Shown piece by piece: positions 1 to 6,427 of a stretch of 19,454 bases of DNA. The translations under genes and the position numbers were made by a program. The notes under the pieces were generated by a model, which did not search any database, had not been told where the DNA came from, and saw nothing but the letters and a program-made list of their open reading frames with translations. Source of the DNA: WGMI01 sp041739275. Its GTDB lineage: Bacteria; Bacteroidota; Bacteroidia; Flavobacteriales; Schleiferiaceae. The number at the start of each line of letters is the position of its first letter. Within the stretch, counting starts at the first letter, position 1. The DNA lies in assembly GCA_041739275.1 (NCBI GenBank), contig JBGSOF010000031.1, forward strand, positions 1 through 19,454, given 5' to 3'.

Positions 1-2
1 CT

Positions 3-230
3 CAGATTGAAACAGGCGTGGGTGCGGTTAACTCTGGTACTTTCGATGATTTGCTGGATGAGGAATACGCCTTCTGGTCTGATATTCTGACACAGGATAA
101 TGTCGATAAGATTTTAGATGAAATCTTGACAGTGTCGGTCCGGGGAGTTCCCTCTGAAGGAATAGTGTACTTCATTCTCAGAGACTCAGGCAACGATATC
201 TATGGGGTCTATCCTGTCCGTGAAGGATAA
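3..230 (+). CDS. C-terminal fragment of an unknown protein, cut by the window edge
   Basis: An open frame runs in from the left edge and stops at TAA 228-230. The visible part is 75 residues. It starts with QIETG and has an acidic stretch (DDLLDEEYAFWSD) followed by alternating hydrophobic residues that suggest beta strands (TVSVRG, GIVYFILRD, IYGVYPV). An internal GTG at 18 could be read as a start, but the frame is open before it, so this is more likely the tail of a longer protein. I do not recognise the family. A strong hairpin with a T-run at 275-306 lies 45 bases downstream and could end its transcript. The next gene starts within a few bases, so the two may be cotranscribed. Confidence 0.5.
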   Translation, partial: QIETGVGAVNSGTFDDLLDEEYAFWSDILTQDNVDKILDEILTVSVRGVPSEGIVYFILRDSGNDIYGVYPVREG

Positions 231-237
231 TTGCATT

Positions 238-1401
238 GTGATTGTACGTTGTTCGACATTGTTGTATCAATTAAACGCAACCCTGTTCGCAGGGTTGTGT
301 TTTTTTGTTTTCTCCTCTTGTAATAGACCTGCTGAGTTACTTAGCCATCCGCAGGCACAGGATACAATAAGGATTAAATCGGAATTATCTCTCAATGGAT
401 CCGTTGCGGGTTTTTTTGTTGAGGAGAATAGGACATTCATGTATTTAAGTTCTACGGTAAGCAATCCTAGGATTGAAGTGTATTCTCTTGCAGGTGTTCC
501 TGTAGATACGATTGTACTTCCTCAGTTTCCATCTACGGCCAATCCGATTCGTCTGAGTATCATAAGTAGTGATCTAATTTATTTTTTTATTGATCCAAAA
601 TTGCTCGTTTCTTATAGTCCAAAAACAAAATTATTGAATGAAAATTCCATCCCAAGATTGACGGAGATTATGAATGACGATTCTCTGCAGGCATTTTATC
701 CATCAATGTTTTCGAGTTTTATTGATGACTCAAATTTAGTTTTGAATGTTTCATATGCTTTAAGGAATGAGTATTCTCATGTTTCCATTGAGGCCTATAA
801 TTATATTAAGAGACAATTGAAATTTGATTATTTATCGGTTTATTCTCTAAAAGATTCCAATTATTATGGATTGGGAAGTGATTTATTTGAGAACCGACTT
901 AGGGATTCGTTGTATGCTTTTAATTTACCGTATTACACAATTAGTTCGCCTTATGTGTTTGGAGTTTCGCCATTTTCCAAACAAGTCTATCGCATTGCTT
1001 TAAGGCCAAATGCGACGGTAGAATATTGGGATGTACAGTCTAGTTTAGCGATATTGGGTGAGGGATGGCTCTCCTTAAAGCGCAATAAGTACAATGCTGA
1101 AAGTGTTACAGATCGTTTGAGAAACGGCGCCTCTTTATTCAGGATTTTCCCTTCAGACGATAATCAGTTTGGATTGGTTTTTATTCTGCATGAATGGAAA
1201 TATGATCCCAAAGGAAAACGACCCTGGTCTATCGTTCGAATTGATTTTGAAACAGGGGAACAGAGAGAGTGGGATTTTAGTACTTCGGATTTGAATCCAT
1301 GGTCATGTCAGTTGTATCGGGACACCTTGTACATATCAAAGTACAGGGAGGGTCTTGATGAGGATTTGATGATTCATAAATATTATGCACCGGATTTTTA
1401 A
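238..1401 (+). CDS. Large lipoprotein of unknown function, possibly beta-propeller
   Basis: The product has a hydrophobic signal core (LFAGLCFFVF) ending in a lipobox-like FSSC, so it is probably a lipid-anchored envelope protein. I chose GTG 238: it starts 7 bases after the preceding stop, gives a short n-region with one arginine and places the lipobox cysteine at residue 28. ATG 202 is the alternative and would overlap the upstream gene by 29 bases. The mature part (about 360 residues) is rich in short beta-strand and turn patterns, such as RIEVYSLAG and VYSLKDSNYYG. That would fit a beta-propeller or the DUF4221-like lipoproteins of Bacteroidota, but this is a guess from style, not from a motif. 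The gene is A+T-rich with AT-ending codons, unlike rpsA downstream. The signal-peptide codons coincide with a terminator-like hairpin at 275-306. The stop overlaps the next gene by 17 bases. Confidence 0.7.
   Translation: MIVRCSTLLYQLNATLFAGLCFFVFSSCNRPAELLSHPQAQDTIRIKSELSLNGSVAGFFVEENRTFMYLSSTVSNPRIEVYSLAGVPVDTIVLPQFPSTANPIRLSIISSDLIYFFIDPKLLVSYSPKTKLLNENSIPRLTEIMNDDSLQAFYPSMFSSFIDDSNLVLNVSYALRNEYSHVSIEAYNYIKRQLKFDYLSVYSLKDSNYYGLGSDLFENRLRDSLYAFNLPYYTISSPYVFGVSPFSKQVYRIALRPNATVEYWDVQSSLAILGEGWLSLKRNKYNAESVTDRLRNGASLFRIFPSDDNQFGLVFILHEWKYDPKGKRPWSIVRIDFETGEQREWDFSTSDLNPWSCQLYRDTLYISKYREGLDEDLMIHKYYAPDF
275..306 (+). terminator. Strong intrinsic terminator-like hairpin inside a signal-peptide coding region
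   Basis: Positions 275-285 pair with 290-300 as an 11-bp stem (one G-T wobble) around a TTCG loop at 286-289. A run of seven T follows at 300-306. This has the full form of a rho-independent terminator. It sits 45 bases after the stop at 230, but inside the reading frame of the following lipoprotein, where the T-run encodes part of the hydrophobic signal core. Confidence 0.7.
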
Positions 1402-1858
1402 TGTAGTCCCCATTTTATCAATAGCGATGGGATGTGTAACGGGCAGTAGCGATTGTCAAATTCCAAATGGGGCATTTGGATTGCAGCCAGGAAGGCTCGG
1501 TGATAGTGTGATATTTGTCTTAGATCACTTCGGTTGCATTCCTTGTAATGTGCATTGGTCAAGAGCATTACTTGACTCTGAGGTCTACATGGATTTTCCT
1601 GTTGTCGTATTGGCCAATAAACAAAGGCTGAATTTGGATGCCTGGGACAGCGTGCGAACGCAAGCAGGTGTGTTGTTCTCCGAAAACCGAGATTGGGGCG
1701 AAGGATTTATCGAGCGTTCCGGAATGCTCGTTTGCAAAGGGGGGCAATGGGAACACCTCCAACTAGACTCTGGAAATCTGGATAGTGCTATTGTTGCGCT
1801 GAACGAATGGTCTGCACGAGGTTCTCAAATGCGCAACTCGGGCAATGCCGAGAATTAA
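1385..1858 (+). CDS. Small thioredoxin-like lipoprotein with a CxxC motif
   Basis: The product has 157 residues. It begins with a short signal peptide ending AMGC, with Cys17 as the probable lipidation site. The segment SVIFVLDHFGCIPC places a hydrophobic beta strand just before a CxxC pair at residues 51 and 54. It is followed by a probable helix and another strand (FPVVVLA), the order found at the start of thioredoxin folds. I infer a membrane-anchored periplasmic thiol-disulfide or peroxiredoxin-like protein. The cis-proline motif expected later in the fold is not obvious, so redox activity is uncertain. ATG 1385 overlaps the end of the preceding lipoprotein gene by 17 bases, so the two are probably translated from one mRNA. 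Base composition is between that of the A+T-rich upstream gene and rpsA. Confidence 0.65.
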   Translation: MHRIFNVVPILSIAMGCVTGSSDCQIPNGAFGLQPGRLGDSVIFVLDHFGCIPCNVHWSRALLDSEVYMDFPVVVLANKQRLNLDAWDSVRTQAGVLFSENRDWGEGFIERSGMLVCKGGQWEHLQLDSGNLDSAIVALNEWSARGSQMRNSGNAEN

Positions 1859-1906
1859 AGAAGCCAGTTCCATCGGATACAAATGAGAGTCCTTCGTCGC
1901 TAAAAC

Positions 1907-1937
1907 TTCCGCAGAATTAGAGATTTGAGTATCTTTG
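1907..1937 (+). promoter_or_regulatory. Bacteroidota-type promoter for rpsA
   Basis: TATCTTTG at 1930-1937 matches the Bacteroidota -7 consensus TAnnTTTG exactly. The -33 position holds TTC (1907-1909) instead of the usual TTG, with a 20-base spacer. Transcription would begin near 1942-1944, giving an rpsA leader of about 115 bases. Confidence 0.65.
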
Positions 1938-1950
1938 CAGCCCCTTTTCC

Positions 1951-2036
1951 GGCGGCAGGGATGTCCGGTTTGAGGTTTTTTCTTTCTTTTTCTGAACCCC
2001 TCCGACCGGTTGCTTCGCACGACATCCCGCTGCGGC
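1951..2036 (+). promoter_or_regulatory. Structured 5' leader of rpsA
   Basis: Within the predicted leader, GGGATGTC at 1958-1965 pairs perfectly with GACATCCC at 2021-2028. The helix can be extended outward by GC-rich pairs (1952-1957 with 2029-2036, containing bulges). Two inner helices fit inside: CCGGT 1965-1969 with ACCGG 2005-2009, and GAGG 1972-1975 with CCTC 1999-2002, closing a pyrimidine-rich loop (C1965 can join only one helix at a time). The closing strand ends 22 bases before the start codon. Autoregulation by S1 is an inference based on what is known for rpsA in other bacteria. Confidence 0.4.
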
Positions 2037-2058
2037 CGCAGGATACAAATGTTTGTGC

Positions 2059-4209
2059 ATGTCTGAAGAAAACAAGTCGTCTGTCGAAGAAAGCAATGTA
2101 GAAATTCAGGCCGAAGCGCCTGAGCAAGTCGAGGCAACCGCTGCTGTAGAAGCAGAAGCGCAGCCCGAAACCCCGGTCGAAGAAGTTCCCGAGATTCACG
2201 CTGAGGCCGACCCCGTTGTCGAGGTCGCCGCAGAAGCTGAAGTATCTGTCGAAGAAGTTCATGCTCCGGCAGTCGAGGCCGCCGATCCGGCAGCCGAAGA
2301 AACAGTGGCTGAAGTGGCCGCAGTCGAGGAGAAATCGGCCCAAAAACCCGCATCAGAATCAGGAGAAGGCAAGCAGCGCAACCGCCGCACCAAGCCCGTG
2401 AGCTCCGAAGATTCGAGCCCTGAAGAAGAAGATGTATTCGTGATGCTCGTCGAAGAAGAAGAAGACTTCGACTGGGGCCGCTACGAAGGCATTGTGGCCG
2501 ACGATGGACAGCGAGGCGAGATGGTTCGCATGTACGAAGCCACCCTCGGCGCCGTGGCCGAACACCAGGTCGTCATGGGCAAGGTGATCGCCATGAACGA
2601 GCGCGAAATCATCATCGACATCGATTCCAAGTCTGAAGGGGTCGTGTCGCTCAACGAATTCCGCTACAACCCCGAACTCAAAGTCGGAGATCAAGTCGAA
2701 GTTCTGGTCGACAAACACGAAGACAAAAACGGGCAGCTGGTGCTTTCTCACCGCAAAGCCCGCCAAATCAAGGCATGGGATCGCGTTAACGACGCCTTTA
2801 CCGGCGAAGAAATCGTGACCGGTTTCGTTAAGTGCCGCACCAAGGGCGGTATGATCGTCGACGTATTCGGAATCGAGGCCTTCTTGCCCGGTTCTCAGAT
2901 CGACGTCAAGCCCATCCGCGATTACGACGTCTACGTCAACAAAACAATGGAATTCAAGATTGTCAAAATCAATCAGGAGTTTAAGAACGTGGTTGTTTCG
3001 CACAAGGCTTTGATCGAAGCCGACCTCGAAGAGCAGAAGAAAGAAATTATCGGCAAACTCGAGAAAGGACAAGTTCTCGAAGGGGTGGTCAAAAACATCA
3101 CTTCGTATGGAGTGTTTGTCGACCTCGGCGGCGTCGATGGTTTGGTGCACATCACCGACCTCAGCTGGAGCCGTGTCAGCCATCCATCGGAATTGCTCGA
3201 ACTCGACCAGCGCATCAACGTGGTTATCCTCGATTTCGACGAAGGAAAAACCCGTATCCAATTGGGCATCAAGCAGCTTCACCCACATCCATGGGAGCAG
3301 CTCGACAAGAATCTCAAGGCCGGAGACGTCATCAAGGGCAAAGTGGTGGTGATTGCCGACTACGGAGCTTTTGTTGAGGTGATTCCCGGTGTTGAAGGAC
3401 TGGTACACGTCAGCGAGATGTCTTGGAGCACGCATTTGCGCAGCGCTCAAGACTTCGTTAAAGTGGGTCAGGAAATCGAGTGCACCGTGCTCGGAATCGA
3501 CCTCGACGATCGTAAGATGTCTTTGGGCATCAAGCAGTTGAGTGCCGACCCATGGAGCAATATCACATCGAAGTACCCCGTGGGCAGCCAGCACAAAGGC
3601 ACGGTTCGCAACTTTACCAACTTCGGTGTCTTCGTTGAGCTCGAAGAAGGCATCGACGGTTTGATTCACATCAGCGATTTGAGCTGGACCAAAAAAGTGA
3701 AGCATCCCGGAGAATTCACTTCGGTGGGCAGCGTGCTCGACATCCAAGTACTGGATATCGACACCGAGAACCGCAAGCTCAGCCTCGGACACAAGCAAGT
3801 CACCGAGAACCCTTGGGAAGTTTATGCCACCATTCTCGAAGAAGGCAGCACCCACAGCGGTAAACTGATCGAGAATTTCGACAAAGGCGGCACCGTACTG
3901 CTCGAGAACCTCGGCATCGAAGCCTTTTCGCCAGCCAAGCAATTGGTGAGAGAAGACGGCACTCCGCTTAAAGTGGGCGATGTCGTCGACTTCAGGGTGA
4001 TTGAATTCAACCCCGAGAACCGACGAGTGGTGGTTTCGCACAGCAAGATGAACAGAGACGTTCGCGAAAAGCAAGAGGCCAAAGAGTCTGCCGACACCGA
4101 AGGCGCGTTGCGCAAGGTTCAAGGCAAGGTAGAGCGCTCAACCCTCGGCGATTTCGACGCCTTATCTCAGCTCAAAGCGGAACTTGAAGCCCGCGAAGAG
4201 CAAGAGTAA
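2059..4209 (+). CDS. rpsA: 30S ribosomal protein S1
   Basis: S1 binds mRNA on the small ribosomal subunit and helps initiation. The product has 716 residues. Six S1/OB-fold repeats can be seen at about 170-235, 255-320, 340-408, 427-495, 513-582 and 600-670. Repeats 3-5 carry the typical pattern YGVFVDL...GLVHITDLSW...LGIKQL, and repeat 2 has KCRTKGGMIVDVFGIEAFLPGSQ. The C-terminal STLGDFDALSQLKAELE resembles the tail of other Bacteroidota S1 proteins. ATG 2059 is preferred to the in-frame TTG at 2053. The first 130 or so residues are an unusual low-complexity extension rich in Glu, Ala, Val and Pro, with a basic patch KQRNRRTKP near 105. It makes the protein longer than the roughly 600 residues usual in the phylum. 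The gene stands alone, with its own promoter at 1907-1937 and terminator at 4231-4260. Confidence 0.97.
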   Translation: MSEENKSSVEESNVEIQAEAPEQVEATAAVEAEAQPETPVEEVPEIHAEADPVVEVAAEAEVSVEEVHAPAVEAADPAAEETVAEVAAVEEKSAQKPASESGEGKQRNRRTKPVSSEDSSPEEEDVFVMLVEEEEDFDWGRYEGIVADDGQRGEMVRMYEATLGAVAEHQVVMGKVIAMNEREIIIDIDSKSEGVVSLNEFRYNPELKVGDQVEVLVDKHEDKNGQLVLSHRKARQIKAWDRVNDAFTGEEIVTGFVKCRTKGGMIVDVFGIEAFLPGSQIDVKPIRDYDVYVNKTMEFKIVKINQEFKNVVVSHKALIEADLEEQKKEIIGKLEKGQVLEGVVKNITSYGVFVDLGGVDGLVHITDLSWSRVSHPSELLELDQRINVVILDFDEGKTRIQLGIKQLHPHPWEQLDKNLKAGDVIKGKVVVIADYGAFVEVIPGVEGLVHVSEMSWSTHLRSAQDFVKVGQEIECTVLGIDLDDRKMSLGIKQLSADPWSNITSKYPVGSQHKGTVRNFTNFGVFVELEEGIDGLIHISDLSWTKKVKHPGEFTSVGSVLDIQVLDIDTENRKLSLGHKQVTENPWEVYATILEEGSTHSGKLIENFDKGGTVLLENLGIEAFSPAKQLVREDGTPLKVGDVVDFRVIEFNPENRRVVVSHSKMNRDVREKQEAKESADTEGALRKVQGKVERSTLGDFDALSQLKAELEAREEQE

Positions 4210-4230
4210 ATCGCAACCGATTCCCGTTGA

Positions 4231-4260
4231 AAGCCGTCCCTCAGGGGCGGTTTTTTTTTT
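4231..4260 (+). terminator. Rho-independent terminator of rpsA
   Basis: CCGTCCC (4234-4240) pairs with GGGGCGG (4244-4250), with one G-T wobble and a three-base loop, followed by ten T at 4251-4260. It lies 22 bases after the rpsA stop codon. Confidence 0.9.
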
Positions 4261-4516
4261 GGATGATTCAGAGCCTTCGAAGGATTTTATTTGGTCCGGC
4301 ACGGCGTCGTCTAAACCCGAAGTGGAGAGAGGCTTAAAGCCTCTTGATTTCCGGGCAAATCGCCGATTGCTGTTTTGTGGAATTCACTTATTGATAATGA
4401 ATTAAAAAGAATTGCTTGTATTTCACTCTTGAATGACAACTCTAAATTGTGATCCGGATGACCTTCCTAAGGTTGTGATTTGAAATGCTTACCGGGCGAT
4501 CGCCGGAACTTTCGTC
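4261..4516. other. Intergenic stretch between two convergent genes
   Basis: This is the non-coding space between the rpsA terminator and the end of the esterase gene. I see no gene and no terminator with a T-run for the esterase. It holds a perfect inverted repeat AGAGGCTTAAAGCCTCT at 4328-4344, a small one (ACCTT/AAGGT) near 4460-4472, and a GGCGATCGCC palindrome next to the esterase end. None has a clear function. Confidence 0.5.
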
Positions 4517-5461
4517 TTACCCCTTTTTTTGAACGGGAAAAAGCCACATCAAAACCCCGTCAAAACGCAGTGCCCAAGCTCGTTCGTTGTGTTCCGCACC
4601 CTCAAATTTTAAACTGAGCCATCGATCGGGAGGATAGTTCCACGCTTCGAAACAACTGTCGATCGCCGCTTGATGAACGGGGTAAAATCGATCCAAAGTG
4701 GCCGAGCCCCGGTCGAAGTAGAGGCGGGGTTTGGGCGATTGCGGCACTCCGAGTTTTTCGTGCAAATAGGGCTCAAAAGCCCTTCGAAACACAGCGCTGT
4801 TGGTGTCGAGTCTGATGGGCCAATGGGTCGACAAGCAAGCCGCAGAACCGAAGATTTCGGGATACTCGCAGACGGCATAAAGGGAGATCAAACCGCCCAT
4901 GCTGCTGCCCGCAATCGCTCGGCCGCCCCGATTTGTTTGCGTTCGGTATCGACGGTCGATCGAAGGAACCAGTGAGTCTGCAATCCACTTGAGGTAGCGA
5001 TCGGCAAGGAGTTCACCTTCGCGCATTTGCGGCCGAAGACCCAGCCGTATGGAGTCAGCCAAAGTTTCAAGCGGTTTTTGTGGGGCGTACTCGCGGAATC
5101 GATTCGAGCTGTTGTCGATGGCCACGAGAATAAAGGGTTCGATAAGGCCTTCGCGCACCAGTCGTTCGGCGGTGGAGTGCGCCTGCCAGGAGGCCCCTCC
5201 GTAGGCCTTAGACGGGTCGAATAGGTTTTGACCGTCGTGCATGTACAACACGGGATATCTGCGCTCGGGCCGGCCATCGTAGCCCGGGGGAAGCCAAACG
5301 ACCACATTTCTCGAGTCGATGCCGATTCCCGACATTTTTTCGGCTGCCGAAAAGCGCGAAGGAGTTGGGACAGCGGCGCAGGCCAGTATGAGCGCGCTCG
5401 AAAAAAGCCAAAAAAAACGGCCCGAAGGCCGCTTTTTGATTCCGGAGACCGGAGTTCTCAC
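4517..5461 (-). CDS. Esterase-family lipoprotein (alpha/beta hydrolase, PF00756-like)
   Basis: The product resembles the esterase D / enterochelin esterase family of serine hydrolases. It has NVVVWLPPGYDG and YPVLYMHDGQNLFDP near the start of the fold, the nucleophile motif GSSMGG with Ser at about residue 187, and a late histidine in GAEHNERAW. The substrate cannot be told from sequence. The N-terminus is basic (KKRPSGR), then hydrophobic, and ends in a lipobox LILAC with Cys28, so it is probably an envelope lipoprotein of 314 residues. I chose GTG 5461 because it forms a GTGA overlap with the stop of the preceding gene and gives a good signal peptide. ATG 5494 is the alternative. A terminator-like hairpin at 5410-5437 lies inside the signal-peptide codons. 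It is the last gene of a three-gene - strand cluster. Confidence 0.88.
   Translation of the reverse strand: MRTPVSGIKKRPSGRFFWLFSSALILACAAVPTPSRFSAAEKMSGIGIDSRNVVVWLPPGYDGRPERRYPVLYMHDGQNLFDPSKAYGGASWQAHSTAERLVREGLIEPFILVAIDNSSNRFREYAPQKPLETLADSIRLGLRPQMREGELLADRYLKWIADSLVPSIDRRYRTQTNRGGRAIAGSSMGGLISLYAVCEYPEIFGSAACLSTHWPIRLDTNSAVFRRAFEPYLHEKLGVPQSPKPRLYFDRGSATLDRFYPVHQAAIDSCFEAWNYPPDRWLSLKFEGAEHNERAWALRFDGVLMWLFPVQKKG
5410..5437 (-). terminator. Terminator-like hairpin with cTTCGg loop inside the esterase signal-peptide codons
   Basis: Read on the - strand, CGGCC-TTCG-GGCCG (5431-5418) is a GC-only stem with an extra-stable cTTCGg loop, followed by eight T (5417-5410). On the + strand the same hairpin is followed by five T (5433-5437), so it could act both ways. 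It lies 27 bases after the stop of the secreted-protein gene (5458), but within the esterase frame, where it encodes RPSGRFF. Confidence 0.65.
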
Positions 5462-5865
5462 TTTTTCTGAAGCTTTTCCAGCTCGTCTTGACATTTTTCG
5501 ATGTCCTTCACGGTGTCTTCGATGTCCTTGCGAACAGACTCTGCCGATTTCTTGGTGTCGTCCCAGTCGCTCGACTTGAATCCCTTTTCAGCTTCTTTCT
5601 GCAATTTCTCAATCACTTTGGGCAGTTGAAGCTCAATGCAAGGGCAGTTTTGGCTTTCGACGAGTGCTTGAGCCAAAATCGGCGCGGCCTTTTCGACCGA
5701 CGACTTGCTTTCTTTCCAACTGTCGCTGCCTTCGGTGGCCTCGAATAGCGGCACCGCCGACTTTAGCGTGTTCGACAGCGCAGTGCAGCCTCCGCCCATC
5801 GATTGGGCGCTTAGCCCCCCGATCGAGAGGGCAAAAGCGAGCGAAAATGTGGTGATAATCTTCAT
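5458..5865 (-). CDS. Small secreted helical protein of unknown function
   Basis: The product has 135 residues. A clear signal peptide (MKIITTFSLAFALSIGGLSAQS) suggests cleavage near residue 20 and export to the periplasm or beyond. The mature part looks all-helical, with heptad-like patterns in VIEKLQKEAEKGF and VRKDIEDTVKDIEKCQDELEKLQKK. Four cysteines are present, one before the helices, two in NCPC and one near the end, which could form disulfides. I do not recognise a family. ATG 5865 starts 3 bases after the stop of the META-domain gene and is better than the TTG at 5868. Its stop overlaps the probable GTG start of the esterase. Cotranscription with both neighbours is likely. Confidence 0.75.
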   Translation of the reverse strand: MKIITTFSLAFALSIGGLSAQSMGGGCTALSNTLKSAVPLFEATEGSDSWKESKSSVEKAAPILAQALVESQNCPCIELQLPKVIEKLQKEAEKGFKSSDWDDTKKSAESVRKDIEDTVKDIEKCQDELEKLQKK

Positions 5866-5868
5866 CAA

Positions 5869-6303
5869 TTAAACGGGCTTCTTCACCAAGCTCATCACCT
5901 CTTTTCCGGCGTCTCCGCTGAGCTTAATTTTCTCTCCGTCCAACTTTACGCCTTGCACTTGCTTGGCGGCGTCGATGAATTTCTTCTCGCCTTCGCCGGG
6001 ACACGCTTTCTTGGTCAAAGCACCCAAGTCGAGGCCGAGTTTTCCGCCATCGCCACCGGTCGCAGTTCCCGTGAAGTTGTTGCAGCCGGTAAAACCGCTG
6101 ATTTTCCCTCCTTCGCCAAAGCCGATGTTCGGAATTCCCCCGGCAAAGTCAGCGAGGTTCAAGCCTTGGCCGAAAAGGCTTTCAATGTTGAAATTTTGCC
6201 CTGCCAAAAACTTGAGCGGATCCTTGAGCACTTCGTTGATGGAGCTGCAGGCGCTGAGTCCGAGTACGAGCACAGTCGAAAGAACGATGGAGAACTTTTT
6301 CAT
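5869..6303 (-). CDS. META-domain (HslJ-like) lipoprotein
   Basis: The product has 144 residues, with a classic lipoprotein signal peptide ending LSAC. The second half fits the META domain (PF03724), known from HslJ and other secreted or envelope proteins: ISGFTGCNNFTGTATGGDGG, then LGALTKKACPGEGEKKFID, then a hydrophobic-polar tail with KLDGEKIKLSGDAG. The conserved GCNxxxG and the later lone Cys are both present. The linker before it is rich in Gly, Phe and Asn. It is the first gene of a - strand cluster with a secreted helical protein and an esterase. Its exact role is unknown; in E. coli, HslJ is linked to heat and novobiocin response, which need not apply here. Confidence 0.8.
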   Translation of the reverse strand: MKKFSIVLSTVLVLGLSACSSINEVLKDPLKFLAGQNFNIESLFGQGLNLADFAGGIPNIGFGEGGKISGFTGCNNFTGTATGGDGGKLGLDLGALTKKACPGEGEKKFIDAAKQVQGVKLDGEKIKLSGDAGKEVMSLVKKPV

Positions 6304-6336
6304 TTTTTACTTTTTTGTTTGGTTGGTTCTTGAGGG

Positions 6337-6344
6337 CGAAAGTA
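6337..6344 (-). promoter_or_regulatory. Possible -7 element for the META-lipoprotein cluster
   Basis: TACTTTCG on the - strand differs by one base from TAnnTTTG and lies about 33 bases before ATG 6303. A TTG lies about 25 bases further upstream, a wider spacing than usual. This is a weak prediction. Confidence 0.3.
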
Positions 6345-6427
6345 AAAAATACCTAACTTATTTTGGTAGCAATAATCCAAGAGAGAAGAACACATTTTAC
6401 ACAGAAGTCCGCGTTTTCTTTGTGTCC

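Noticed and set aside
2359..4122. 587-codon open frame antisense to rpsA
   Set aside because: It follows from rpsA codon usage; the sense strand is unmistakably S1, and the antisense product has no family resemblance.
4184..4405. 73-codon + frame after rpsA
   Set aside because: It overlaps the end of rpsA and runs through its terminator hairpin; no conserved features.
4490..4515. GGCGATCGCC palindrome next to the esterase end
   Set aside because: No T-run follows and CGATCG-type words are common in this GC-rich sequence, so no function is assigned.
5963..6427. N-terminal extension of the Nif3 frame
   Set aside because: It runs antisense through the META lipoprotein gene, is Pro/Ser-rich and lacks similarity to Nif3; ATG 6428 fits the family start.
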